Below, one piece after another: positions 19,759 to 28,195 of a stretch of 64,000 nucleotides of DNA. Origin of the DNA: Parvibaculum sp. (GTDB lineage: Bacteria; Pseudomonadota; Alphaproteobacteria; Parvibaculales; Parvibaculaceae); contig JAUSLL010000089.1 of NCBI GenBank assembly GCA_030649335.1, positions 1-64,000 of the forward strand. The letters run 5' to 3'. The first letter of the stretch is position 1. Each line of letters begins with the position of its first letter. The position numbers and the translations under genes are program-made. The notes under the pieces are model-generated. The model ran no database searches and had not been told where the DNA came from. It saw nothing but the letters and a program-made list of their open reading frames with translations.

Positions 19759-20151
19759 ATGTCCGGCAGGACAGGTTTTTCTGTAAGGTTTCTGCCGGTT
19801 CTGGCGCTTGCCGGTACCTTGACCCTCCTTGGCGGCTGCGGCGACAACGCAGGCCCGCCTGCGGCCAAAGCCGCGCCGCTCGACGCACGCCTTACCGAGA
19901 TTTACAGCCGCACCTGTGTCGGCTGCCACACGACGCCCGACAGCGGCGCTCCCCAGTCCCATAACGTGGCGGCCTGGGCCCCGCGCATGGCGCAAAGCGA
20001 CGAATTATTGCTCGCCCATATGGCGGACGGCTTTGCCGGTATGCCGCCGCTCGGACAATGCGCTGAATGCAGCGCCGAAGACCTTATCGCTTTGATGCAT
20101 TTCATGGCCGCCCCCGCCCCTGCGGACCCCAGCACAAAAGACGCTGAATAA
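19759..20151 (+). CDS. Cytochrome c5-like lipoprotein
   Basis: A 130-aa exported electron-transfer protein. The signal peptide ends in the lipobox LTLLGGC with Cys27 as the lipidated residue. The heme site CVGCH is at 53-57 and Met95 (GMPPLG) is the likely distal ligand. Cys101 and Cys104 match the disulfide pair of cytochrome c5/c555 types. GAGGCGGGG precedes the ATG. It is 24 bases upstream of a Tat-exported flavoprotein and is probably its electron acceptor. Confidence 0.88.
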   Translation: MSGRTGFSVRFLPVLALAGTLTLLGGCGDNAGPPAAKAAPLDARLTEIYSRTCVGCHTTPDSGAPQSHNVAAWAPRMAQSDELLLAHMADGFAGMPPLGQCAECSAEDLIALMHFMAAPAPADPSTKDAE

Positions 20152-20175
20152 AAAAGGAAGGAAGGGCCACTCGAT

Positions 20176-21594
20176 ATGAGCCATCCCACACGCCGCAGCC
20201 TATTGAAAATGGCAACCGCCGCTTCTGCCATTGCCGCCACAGGCACTGTGCCTGCGATTGTGCATTCGGCCTTTGCCGACACGCCTGCCGCCGCGACCAA
20301 AAACGGCGCATTGCCGAAATCGCTGCCGTGGCGCAACTGGTCGGGCGGACAAAGTTGCCAGCCCGCCCAACGCATCGCACCTGCCAATGAAGGCGAACTT
20401 GCAGAACTTCTCCGCAAAGTCCCGACGCCGATCCGCGCGGTCGGCGCTGGTCATTCCTTCTCGCCCGTGGTGCCGACCGACGGCACGCTGGTGACGCTCG
20501 ACCGCATTGCCGGTGTTGAAAATATCAATGCAAAAACGCATCAGGCCGATGTGCTCGGCGGCACACGGCTTTACCGCATGGCTGACGATCTGGCTGATAT
20601 GGGTCTCGCCTTCGACAATATGCCCGACATCAACAAGCAATCGCTGGCCGGGGCGATTTCGACATCGACGCATGGCACAGGCGCGAATATCGGTTCGCTC
20701 TCGACTTTCGTGCAAGGCCTGCGGCTCGTCACGGTATCGGGCAGGACCATCGATTGCAGCGCGACGAAAAACGCGGACCTGTTTCAGGCGGCACGCGTGT
20801 CGGTGGGCTCGCTGGGGCTGATCACAAAAGCACGCGTGCAGGCCCGCCCGCTCTACAAGCTCAAACGCCGCGTCTGGGTGCAGCCGGTGGAAGAAATGCT
20901 CGAAGCACTACCGGAGCTTGAAGCCAAGCATCGCAATTTTGAATTCTATTATGTGCCTTACTCAGGCCTCGCGCTTGGCATCAGCAATGACGAGACGGAC
21001 GAAGCCGAAACGCCGACGCTGATGAACGAGGATGATGACAGCCTGATGCAACTCAAGATGTTGCAGGACTGGCTCGGCTGGGCACCCGGTATGCGCCGCT
21101 GGGCCATTCAGAAAGCCTTTGGTGATTATCCCGTCGAGACGCGCGTGGATTTTTCGCACAAGACGCTGACGAGCGAGCGCGGTGTACGCTTCAACGAGAT
21201 GGAATATCACCTGCCGCGCGAAGTCGCCGCCGACGCGCTACGCGAGATCATAAAAACCATCGAGACCAATAATATCAGGGTTTTCTTCCCCATCGAATTT
21301 CGCACGGTGGCAGCCGACGACATCTGGCTGAGCCCCTTCTATGGCCGCAAGAGCGCGTCGATTGCCGTGCATCAGTTTCACGAATGGGACTATCACGACT
21401 ATTTCGCCGCCGTCGAAGCGATCTATAAAAAGCACGAGGGCCGGCCGCATTGGGGCAAGATCAATACGCTGAAGGCGGCAGACTTTGCCGCGCTTTACCC
21501 CAAATGGAATGACTTCCTGAAAATCCGCAAGGAACTCGACCCGACAGGAAAATTCCTCACGCCCTATATGAAGGACGTGTTCGGCGTCGCCTGA
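20176..21594 (+). CDS. Tat-exported FAD-linked aldonolactone oxidoreductase (ALO/GALDH family)
   Basis: Predicted periplasmic flavoenzyme that oxidises a sugar lactone or alditol. A twin-arginine signal (RRSLLK at 6-11) with a hydrophobic stretch is followed by a VAO/PCMH-type FAD domain (about 55-235). AVGAGHSFSP contains His93, the residue covalently linked to FAD in alditol oxidases. The C-terminal D-arabinono-1,4-lactone oxidase domain ends in HWGKINTL and FLKIRKELDPTGKF, typical of the family. The exact substrate is unknown. Cotranscription with a cytochrome c suggests dehydrogenase rather than oxygen-using oxidase activity, as in plant galactonolactone dehydrogenase. Confidence 0.88.
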   Translation: MSHPTRRSLLKMATAASAIAATGTVPAIVHSAFADTPAAATKNGALPKSLPWRNWSGGQSCQPAQRIAPANEGELAELLRKVPTPIRAVGAGHSFSPVVPTDGTLVTLDRIAGVENINAKTHQADVLGGTRLYRMADDLADMGLAFDNMPDINKQSLAGAISTSTHGTGANIGSLSTFVQGLRLVTVSGRTIDCSATKNADLFQAARVSVGSLGLITKARVQARPLYKLKRRVWVQPVEEMLEALPELEAKHRNFEFYYVPYSGLALGISNDETDEAETPTLMNEDDDSLMQLKMLQDWLGWAPGMRRWAIQKAFGDYPVETRVDFSHKTLTSERGVRFNEMEYHLPREVAADALREIIKTIETNNIRVFFPIEFRTVAADDIWLSPFYGRKSASIAVHQFHEWDYHDYFAAVEAIYKKHEGRPHWGKINTLKAADFAALYPKWNDFLKIRKELDPTGKFLTPYMKDVFGVA

Positions 21595-21603
21595 ACTCAG
21601 AAT

Positions 21604-22458
21604 CTAGAATTTATAATCGCGGTCATGCGTGAGGCTCGGTACGCGCGCACGCGCATCGGCAACCGCTGCCGGATCAATGTCCGCCATAATGAAGCCCGTC
21701 TCGACACCGGCCTCGGCAATGACCTCACCCCAAGGCGCAACGATGAGTGAATGGCCGAAGGTTTCACGGCCCGTCTCATGTGTACCGCCCTGCGCGGCGG
21801 CAAAGACATAAGCCCCGCATTCGATCGCGCGCGCCCGCATCAGCACATGCCAATGGGCCTGACCTGTGGGCTTGGTAAAGGCCGCCGGAATGGTGAGAAA
21901 AGACGCACCCGCTTTGGCAAGCCCCCGATAGAGATGCGGAAAACGCAGGTCATAGCAAATGGTCATGCCCAGCGTGCCCCACGGCAGTTCGGCAACGACG
22001 GCTTTTGCTCCGGGTTTGAAATTTTTGGATTCGCGATAGCTCTCGCCGCCACCGAGATCGACGTCGAACATATGGATCTTGTCGTAACGCGCTGTGACCG
22101 CACCTTCGGGGTTGATGAGAAAAGAACGGTTGGCGAGTTGATCGGCTGAAATCTTGATCGGCAGCGAACCGATGAGGAGCCAGATTTTGCGCGCCGCCGC
22201 CACTGTGCGAAAAGCAGCAAGAGCCGTGTCGGCACCTTCCGCGACCGCTTTCTGAAACAGCAATTCACGGTTCGCTTCCATGAGCGACGTGTTTTCCGGC
22301 GTGGAAATAAACTGGGCGCCCGCGTCCGCCGCTTCATTGATGAGCGCGACAGCGATTTCGACATTTCGCGCAACATCGCGGCCTGCGCGCAACTGGACGC
22401 AGGCGGCTTTGAAGGGCCCAGAGGCAGTCATCGCCTCCGTCATCGCGGGGACGCTCAA
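21604..22458 (-). CDS. Nitrilase-superfamily amidohydrolase (Nit1/Nit2-like)
   Basis: Carbon-nitrogen hydrolase of 284 aa with the catalytic triad Glu55, Lys127 and Cys168 (GMTICYDLRFPHLYR). The sequence resembles the Nit group that repairs deaminated glutathione, and the neighbouring glutaredoxin gene is consistent with that. The start is TTG whose TTGA overlaps the grxC stop, giving translational coupling; ATG codons at Met6 and Met10 are alternatives. Confidence 0.9.
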   Translation of the reverse strand: MSVPAMTEAMTASGPFKAACVQLRAGRDVARNVEIAVALINEAADAGAQFISTPENTSLMEANRELLFQKAVAEGADTALAAFRTVAAARKIWLLIGSLPIKISADQLANRSFLINPEGAVTARYDKIHMFDVDLGGGESYRESKNFKPGAKAVVAELPWGTLGMTICYDLRFPHLYRGLAKAGASFLTIPAAFTKPTGQAHWHVLMRARAIECGAYVFAAAQGGTHETGRETFGHSLIVAPWGEVIAEAGVETGFIMADIDPAAVADARARVPSLTHDRDYKF

Positions 22459-22712
22459 GCGGCGAGCATTGCGTCGAGCTTGCCTGCGCCATCGAGCGCA
22501 TGAAGTTCATCGCAGCCGCCGACATGGGTATCGCCGATAAAAATCTGCGGCACGGTATAGCCGCCATTGGCGCGTTTGGTCATCTCATCGCGCAGATCCG
22601 CGTCCATGCCGACATCGACCTCTTTGAAGGCTACGCCCTTTTCCGACAGCAGTGCCTTGGCGCGGTAGCAATAGGGGCACATCATTGTCGTGTAGATCGT
22701 CACTTCGGCCAT
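22455..22712 (-). CDS. grxC: Glutaredoxin 3
   Basis: Small glutathione-dependent thiol oxidoreductase, 85 aa from the chosen start. Dithiol active site CPYC at 12-15, cis-proline motif TVPQIF, and the GG(C)DELHAL glutathione-binding end. I chose the ATG at 22712 because AAGGAG lies 7 bases upstream; the track start at 22748 would add 12 residues before the conserved beginning. The order comF-grxC-nitrilase is common in Alphaproteobacteria. Confidence 0.95.
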   Translation of the reverse strand: MAEVTIYTTMMCPYCYRAKALLSEKGVAFKEVDVGMDADLRDEMTKRANGGYTVPQIFIGDTHVGGCDELHALDGAGKLDAMLAA

Positions 22713-22744
22713 CGGGCACTCCTTGAACGCAAGCAATGCGACTA

Positions 22745-23518
22745 TCATACAGACACAGTGACCGACTGAACAACCCGTGCGAGCGTCAGCACCCGAAGCT
22801 CAACCGCACCGGCAGCGGCCAGCACACGGGCGCAAGCGTCAATCGTCGCCCCCGTCGTCATCACATCATCGACAAGCACGATGGTTTTGCCCTGAACGCG
22901 GGGTAGGCTGCGTGCGGGCACGGCAAAGGCACCCGCCACATTACGACGCCGCGCATCGCCCGAAAGCCCGACCTGAGGCCGCGTGGCGCGGACACGCGTG
23001 AGAAGCTCGGGCGCAAAGCCAAGGCCTGCCTCTGCCGCGATGAGGCGGGCAAGCTCGGCAGATTGATTATAGCGCCGCGTGAAAAGCCGCCGCCTGTGAA
23101 GCGGCACCGGCAGCACGAGGTCCGCGCCGGCCAGAACCTCGCCGCCCGCCCGCACCATCCAGCCTGCAAAAGCAGGCGCGGCCTCCATGCGGTCGGCATA
23201 TTTGAAACGCAACACGAGGGCGGCGGAGGCATCATTATATTGCATGACGCTGCGGGCTTTAGCATAAGGCGGCGGGCTTGAGGCCACATCGGGCCGGACC
23301 ATGCTGCCGCCCGGATCAAAGGCAAAGGGCAGCCCGCTCACCTCGCAAAAGGGCCGCGAGATAAAGTCGATGGCCGACCAGCAGGGCCCGCACAAACCAC
23401 CCTGTCGACTGACCGGCAACCCGCAGGACAGGCATTGCGGCGGCAAGGCAAGGTCGGCAGCCCGCGAGGCCAAGGCGCGGGCGCGAAAACCGATGGTCTG
23501 AAGGGCCGCGTGGATCAT
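22745..23518 (-). CDS. comF: ComF family protein (phosphoribosyltransferase fold)
   Basis: Homologue of ComF, needed for DNA uptake in competent bacteria; its biochemical role is unsettled. From the chosen ATG (MIHAALQTIG) it is 257 aa. Two CxxC pairs (CLSC, CGPC at about 30-50) form a likely zinc site. The PRT domain shows the PRPP loop IVLVDDVMTTGAT near residue 215 and RRRYNQS-type RRLFTRRYNQSAELA. The track start at 23893 would add 125 residues antisense to the methyltransferase and is rejected. Confidence 0.9.
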   Translation of the reverse strand: MIHAALQTIGFRARALASRAADLALPPQCLSCGLPVSRQGGLCGPCWSAIDFISRPFCEVSGLPFAFDPGGSMVRPDVASSPPPYAKARSVMQYNDASAALVLRFKYADRMEAAPAFAGWMVRAGGEVLAGADLVLPVPLHRRRLFTRRYNQSAELARLIAAEAGLGFAPELLTRVRATRPQVGLSGDARRRNVAGAFAVPARSLPRVQGKTIVLVDDVMTTGATIDACARVLAAAGAVELRVLTLARVVQSVTVSV

Positions 23519-23596
23519 GGGGTGAAGATAGCAGATGACGACTTTGGGTATAGGTGCCCCTTGCCCTTCGCGGCCTCCCCTACCAATATGCGCGCC

Positions 23597-24505
23597 ATGT
23601 CGGCACCCCAGATGATCTTTGACCGCAACCTGCTGAAAACGCGCCGGAACCGCGCGGCGTCGGGCTTTGGCGCGCATGACTTTTTGCTGGTGCGCGCCGC
23701 CGAAGACATGGGCGAGCGGCTTGGCATCATCACACGGACTTTTGAGAAAGCTCTCGACCTCGGCTGTCATCAGGGCGCGGTGGATAAGATGGGGCTCGCG
23801 CCCGACAAGATCGGCACGCTCGTCAGCGCCGACCTGTCGCCTGCGATGCTCGCAGGGCTGAGCGGCGCTCGCGTTGCGGCCGATGAGGAGCACCTGCCCT
23901 TCGCCGACAAATCATTCGATCTCATCGTCTCGGCACTGTCGCTGCACTGGACCAATGATCTGCCCGGTGCGCTGATCCAGATCCGCCGCGCGCTGGTCGC
24001 GGACGGGTTGTTCATGGGCGCGATGTTTGGCGGCGACACGCTCACCGAATTGCGCCAGTCGCTGACCCAAGCCGAAGTTGAAATCGACGGGGGCCTGAGC
24101 CCGCGCGTCTCGCCCTTTGCCGACCTGCGCGACATGGGCGCGCTGATGCAGCGGGCAGGATTTGCTCTGCCTGTCGTTGACAGCGACCGCGTGACCGTCA
24201 CCTATGCGCACCCGCTGAAACTGATGGCGGAGCTGCGCGGCATGGGCGAAACCAATGTCATCGGCGAGCGCCGCCGCGTGCCGCTGACGCGCAAAACACT
24301 GATGCGGGCCTGCGATATTTATATTGAAAAGTTTGGAAATGCCGATAGCCGTGTCACGGCGACTTTCGAGATTGTGATGCTGGCAGGCTGGAGCCCGCAT
24401 GAGAGCCAGCCGAAGCCCTTACGGCCCGGCAGCGCCACGGCACGGCTTGCCGATGCGCTGGGATCGGTTGAACAACCCGCAGGCGAGAAGACGCCGCGCG
24501 GCTGA
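23597..24505 (+). CDS. NDUFAF5/BioC-like SAM-dependent methyltransferase
   Basis: Class I methyltransferase-fold protein of 302 aa. It opens with QMIFDRNLLKTRRNRAA, the signature of the NDUFAF5 family; the mitochondrial member hydroxylates an arginine of complex I subunit NDUFS7. SAM motif I is LDLGCHQG and FDLIVSALSLHWTNDLP is motif IV. The start is ATG 23597 (ATG 23588 possible); the track's 51 extra residues have no family match. It diverges from comF and ends tail-to-tail with the flp gene, their stop codons abutting in TGATCA. Confidence 0.88.
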   Translation: MSAPQMIFDRNLLKTRRNRAASGFGAHDFLLVRAAEDMGERLGIITRTFEKALDLGCHQGAVDKMGLAPDKIGTLVSADLSPAMLAGLSGARVAADEEHLPFADKSFDLIVSALSLHWTNDLPGALIQIRRALVADGLFMGAMFGGDTLTELRQSLTQAEVEIDGGLSPRVSPFADLRDMGALMQRAGFALPVVDSDRVTVTYAHPLKLMAELRGMGETNVIGERRRVPLTRKTLMRACDIYIEKFGNADSRVTATFEIVMLAGWSPHESQPKPLRPGSATARLADALGSVEQPAGEKTPRG

Positions 24506-24679
24506 TCAGGCGAACAGATCGACGATGCGCTGGAACATAGCGACAAGGCTTGTGCCGATGGTCGTGGTAGCTGCAGCAACAACCATCGAGAGCAATGCGG
24601 CGATCATACCGTATTCAAGCGCCGTGGCCCCGCGCGTGTCTTTTGAGAACCGCAAAAGCATCTCGTGCATATTGGTCAT
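24506..24679 (-). CDS. Flp family type IVb pilin
   Basis: A 57-aa class IVb prepilin. A short leader ends in DTRG before ATALEYGMIAALLSMVVAAA: cleavage is expected after Gly, and the Glu-Tyr pair is the Flp hallmark. The start is ATG 24679, because GGAGG lies 6 bases upstream; the track start adds 15 residues. No tad/cpa assembly genes are in this window, so the pilin would depend on a locus elsewhere. Confidence 0.9.
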   Translation of the reverse strand: MTNMHEMLLRFSKDTRGATALEYGMIAALLSMVVAAATTTIGTSLVAMFQRIVDLFA

Positions 24680-24720
24680 CTTATGCCTCCCACCTTCCGT
24701 CTGACTTCGCCCGCCTCCCT

Positions 24721-25152
24721 TCACAGAAGATCGAGCAAGGCAGCCACAAGCGGTTCATCCGCCGGTGGCATCGCATAGGACCGCAAATCAGCGGGCCTGA
24801 CCCATTTCAGTGCCTGCCCCTCGCGGGACTGCACCTGACCCTCCCAACGCCGGCAAATATAAAGCGGCATCAGCAGGTGAAACGTCTCGTAGCCGTGGCT
24901 TGCAAAACTGAGCGGCGCAAGACAAGGCGGCGCGACAGTGATGCCGAGTTCTTCGTTGAGCTCCCGGATCAAAGCCTGCTCCGGCACCTCGCCGGGATCG
25001 ACCTTGCCGCCGGGAAATTCCCAAAGGCCCGCCATTGACTTGCCCTCGGGACGCTGCGCCAACAAAACGCGGCCATCCATATCGACAAGCGCACAGGCCA
25101 CCACCAGAACCAGCTTTTTAAGCTCCGGGGCCCCTTTGCGCTCGTCCATCAT
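24721..25152 (-). CDS. mutT: Nudix hydrolase, MutT-like (8-oxo-dGTP diphosphatase)
   Basis: Probably removes oxidised dGTP from the nucleotide pool. The Nudix box is complete: GGKVDPGEVPEQALIRELNEELGI, matching Gx5Ex7REUxEExGU. Length (about 143 aa) and LLAQRPEGKSMAGLWEFPGG match MutT. It lies downstream of argJ on the same strand, a common alphaproteobacterial pairing. The start is ambiguous: GTG 25158, ATG 25152 and ATG 25149 are all in frame with only a weak ribosome site. Confidence 0.9.
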   Translation of the reverse strand: MMDERKGAPELKKLVLVVACALVDMDGRVLLAQRPEGKSMAGLWEFPGGKVDPGEVPEQALIRELNEELGITVAPPCLAPLSFASHGYETFHLLMPLYICRRWEGQVQSREGQALKWVRPADLRSYAMPPADEPLVAALLDLL

Positions 25153-25265
25153 GCTCACATTATTTTCTTAATGAATTGGGATAAGAACCCGCTGAATTAG
25201 GCGCAAAACGCCCCTATTCCAGCCGGTTTCCTCGAATTGAGCTGCGATTGTCCGCCCAAACCATA

Positions 25266-26840
25266 TTAGCTGCGATAGTCCGCATTAATTGAAATATAGC
25301 CGTGCGTGAGATCGCAGGTCCAAACAGTGGCAGCCCCCGAACCGACGCCGACATCGACTTCGATATTGATGTCGGAGCCTTTCATGTGGCGGGCGACGGG
25401 CGTTTCATCAAATCCGGGCACAGCCTGACCGTCGCGCGCGACATCAACACCGCCGATGCGGATCGAAAGCCGGTCACGATCAGCGGCCTCACCCGATTTG
25501 CCGACCGCCATGACGATGCGGCCCCAATTGGCGTCCTCACCCGCAATCGCGGTTTTGACGAGCGGCGAATTGGCGATGACCAGACCGATGGTGCGCGCCG
25601 CCTTGACGCTCTCGGCACCCGACACAGCAACAGAAATAAATTTCGTCGCACCTTCACCGTCGCGCACGACCTGATGCGCAAGATCAAGGAGCAGCTCATC
25701 AAGCGCGGCTCGGAAAGCGGCCAAACGCGGATCGACAACCGAGGTGAGCGAGGTTTTACCACGCATGGCTGTGCCGGTGGCAAAGAGCATCAGCGTGTCC
25801 GACGTTGATGTATCGCTATCCACTGTCGTCGCGTTGAAGCTCTTATCCGCGCCGCTGGCGATCAATGATTGCAGGAGCGGCGCAGCAATGGCGGCATCCG
25901 TCACGACAAAGGCGAGCATGGTGGCAAGGTCCGGCGCGATCATGCCTGAGCCTTTGGCTATACCGTTGATCGTGACTTTGACGCCGTCGATTTCAACAGA
26001 ACGCGTCGCGAGCTTGCGATAAGTGTCCGTCGTCATGATGGCGCGGGCAGCCTTGTCCCAATTGTCTTCATCCGCTTCAAACAGTGCCGTGCCGATACCA
26101 TCGATAACAGGGCGCGGGTCGAGCGGCTGGCCGATGACGCCTGTGGAGGCGACAAAGACTTCGCTGGTGCGGGCACCTGCGGCACGCGCTGCGGCTTCAA
26201 CAGTTGCCTCAACGGTTGCCACACCTGCCTTGCCGGTGAAGGCATTGGAATTGCCGGAATTGACGACAACGATGCGGCCCGAACCTGATTTCACATTGGC
26301 GCGGCACAGATCAACCGGCGCAGAGGCCGTCTTTGATGTGGTGAAGACACCTGCCGCCGTTGTGCCTTCGGGCAGACGGATGACGAGCACGTCATCGCGG
26401 CCTTTATATTTGATGCCGGTCGCTGCTGTACCTAGATCGACACCCTGAAGACCCGGCAATTTAGCAAATTTCTTCGGTGCCAGAGGCGAGACAGCGCTTG
26501 CCACTTTTTTAGCTTTGGCAGGCTTTTTCGCAGGTTTCTTGGCTGCCGGTTTTTTGACTACGAGCTTTTTCGCCGCCGGTTTCTTCGCCGGAGCTTTTTT
26601 AGACACGGCCTTTTTTGCGGCGGGCGTCTTGGCGACCGTCTTCTTCTTCGCCGCCGCTTTTTTCACAACCGCCTTTTTAGCCGGTGCCTTCTTTGCAACA
26701 GATTTTTTGGTGGCGGACTTTTTCGCGGCAGGCTTCTTGGCAGAAGCCTTTTTAGCCGCGGCCTTCTTCGCAGCCGGTTTCTTTGCAGCCAATTTTTTGG
26801 CGGGCGCTTTTTTGGCGGTGGCTTTTTTCTTGGACTTCAC
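25266..26840 (-). CDS. argJ: ArgJ (ornithine acetyltransferase) with a Lys/Ala/Pro-rich N-terminal extension
   Basis: ArgJ moves the acetyl group from N-acetylornithine to glutamate in the arginine pathway. It self-cleaves before a catalytic threonine, here Thr307 in [11 protein letters not shown]. The core (from about residue 118, [14 protein letters not shown]) is a normal ArgJ of about 405 aa. In front are about 115 residues of repeated [11 protein letters not shown] units resembling histone H1 tails, in the same frame with no stop. The best start is GTG 26840: GGAG lies 7 bases upstream, whereas the track's TTG 26861 has none. A GTG at the core boundary lacks a ribosome site but is possible. 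The extension should bind DNA or RNA if translated. Confidence 0.93.
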   Translation of the reverse strand: MKSKKKATAKKAPAKKLAAKKPAAKKAAAKKASAKKPAAKKSATKKSVAKKAPAKKAVVKKAAAKKKTVAKTPAAKKAVSKKAPAKKPAAKKLVVKKPAAKKPAKKPAKAKKVASAVSPLAPKKFAKLPGLQGVDLGTAATGIKYKGRDDVLVIRLPEGTTAAGVFTTSKTASAPVDLCRANVKSGSGRIVVVNSGNSNAFTGKAGVATVEATVEAAARAAGARTSEVFVASTGVIGQPLDPRPVIDGIGTALFEADEDNWDKAARAIMTTDTYRKLATRSVEIDGVKVTINGIAKGSGMIAPDLATMLAFVVTDAAIAAPLLQSLIASGADKSFNATTVDSDTSTSDTLMLFATGTAMRGKTSLTSVVDPRLAAFRAALDELLLDLAHQVVRDGEGATKFISVAVSGAESVKAARTIGLVIANSPLVKTAIAGEDANWGRIVMAVGKSGEAADRDRLSIRIGGVDVARDGQAVPGFDETPVARHMKGSDINIEVDVGVGSGAATVWTCDLTHGYISINADYRS

Positions 26841-26873
26841 GGTGGCGCTCCGACTGGGCAAAAGGGAGGTGCG

Positions 26874-27731
26874 TTACGGCGCGGGCGTCATCTGTGACGC
26901 AGGTGCCTTGGCTGCTCCGACAATTTCGACTTTTGCCGCTTTACGCAAGTCTTCCATCACCTTATTGCTCTGCTCGCGCACCAGCGAGCGCATGATCTCG
27001 TCCTGCGCTTCTTCAAATGTGGGCTTGGGCGCTTTGCGCGTGTCGATGAGTTTAATCACATGCCAGCCGAATTGCGTCTCGACGGGTGCTGAGACCTCGC
27101 CCTTCTTCATGGCGAAAACGGCATTTGCAAATTCCGGCACCATATCGGCTTTCTTGAACCAGCCGAGATCGCCGCCATCGGCCGCGCTTGAATCCTTCGA
27201 TGCTTTTTTGGCAGCCGCTTCGAAGCTCTCGCCGCCCTTGATGCTGTCGATGGCTTTTTGCGCCTCGGCCTTGGACGTCACAAGAATATGGGCGGCATGG
27301 GCTTCTGTCTCGGATTCGGCCTTGGCGATATTGGCGTCGTAATAGGCTTTGACCTTGGCTTCCGACACTTTGTCGCGCATCAGCTGGACCCAATAGACGT
27401 CACGTAGCACTTTTTCGTCGAAATAGGCCTCGCGCGCCTTCACCATCGGATCATCCTGCATCTTCTTGGCGCGCGCGGCGTCGGCCACAATGCGCCGGTC
27501 GATCAGCATGGAGAGAAGATACTGGAACCGCTGCTGCTCGGGCAGTTGCGCCAACGCCTGACCCATTTCCTCATCCGCCAGTGCCACATCGGACAATTTG
27601 ATGGGCTTACCGTTGACATGGGCGATGATCTCGTCAGACCCCGTGTCAGCCGCTGAGGCCGCAAAAACGCCGCCGGTCGCCAGACCAAACGCAAGAACAC
27701 CGGAGATGAGGGGACGACGGAGGCAACGCAT
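26874..27731 (-). CDS. Periplasmic PpiC/SurA-type peptidyl-prolyl isomerase
   Basis: Exported foldase of 285 aa. A signal peptide (about 1-28) is followed by a SurA-N-like helical region (about 35-130) and one parvulin PPIase domain (about 140-240; HAAHILVTSKAEA, GGDLGWFKKADMVPEF, TQFGWHVIKL). A helical tail follows. I chose ATG 27731 (MRCLRRPLISG), with AGGA upstream and an immediate signal peptide; the track start is 56 residues too far. It is 33 bases upstream of argJ and divergent from secA, so it may act with Sec export. Confidence 0.9.
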   Translation of the reverse strand: MRCLRRPLISGVLAFGLATGGVFAASAADTGSDEIIAHVNGKPIKLSDVALADEEMGQALAQLPEQQRFQYLLSMLIDRRIVADAARAKKMQDDPMVKAREAYFDEKVLRDVYWVQLMRDKVSEAKVKAYYDANIAKAESETEAHAAHILVTSKAEAQKAIDSIKGGESFEAAAKKASKDSSAADGGDLGWFKKADMVPEFANAVFAMKKGEVSAPVETQFGWHVIKLIDTRKAPKPTFEEAQDEIMRSLVREQSNKVMEDLRKAAKVEIVGAAKAPASQMTPAP

Positions 27732-28195
27732 GATGAAGTTCCTGAAGACCGATCCTGAGCCCCCTGATCCGGGTCCAATAATCGGGGTAAATAAAGCCGC
27801 GCCGGACGAGGCTCCGAGCCTCCCGCACACGGGCGTGCCTATGGCACATTTTTGCCCATGATGACGCGCACGCCGCGCCCGCACAAGGCAGCGGAACATT
27901 AATAAACCGAGAGACTTGCGGCCATTTTGTGGCAGCGGACGAACCCCTGCGGCATGGCCGCCGGACGGGCCCGCCTGGCCCTCGCGAGAGGGCCAGTTTC
28001 ATTGACAACATCGCCCCTGCTGCTTACATGTCAGCTGTCTTTTTTCCCGCTACGGCCACCAGGGCCTTGAGGGCTTTTTGGCCGCCCCTGAACCGCTATT
28101 CAGGGTGCGCGCGGCGAGATGCCCCGATGGCGCGCCCGCCCGACAAGCTCTCACAGCACAAAGTCTATGCGGAACGCATTGAGGAAACAGAATTC
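27732..28195. other. 464-bp divergent intergenic region before secA
   Basis: No gene is supported, although the secA frame is open upstream to 27929. A 9-bp hairpin with GCGA loop (27975-27996) is followed by a TTGACA hexamer at 28002-28007. Both surA-like and secA promoters must lie here. Confidence 0.6.
27975..28030 (+). promoter_or_regulatory. Hairpin and candidate promoter upstream of secA
   Basis: CTGGCCCTC-GCGA-GAGGGCCAG (27975-27996) lies 5 bases before a perfect -35 TTGACA (28002-28007). After 17 bases TACATG stands at the -10 place, a poor match. The hairpin may be an operator or a barrier between the divergent genes. Confidence 0.35.
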
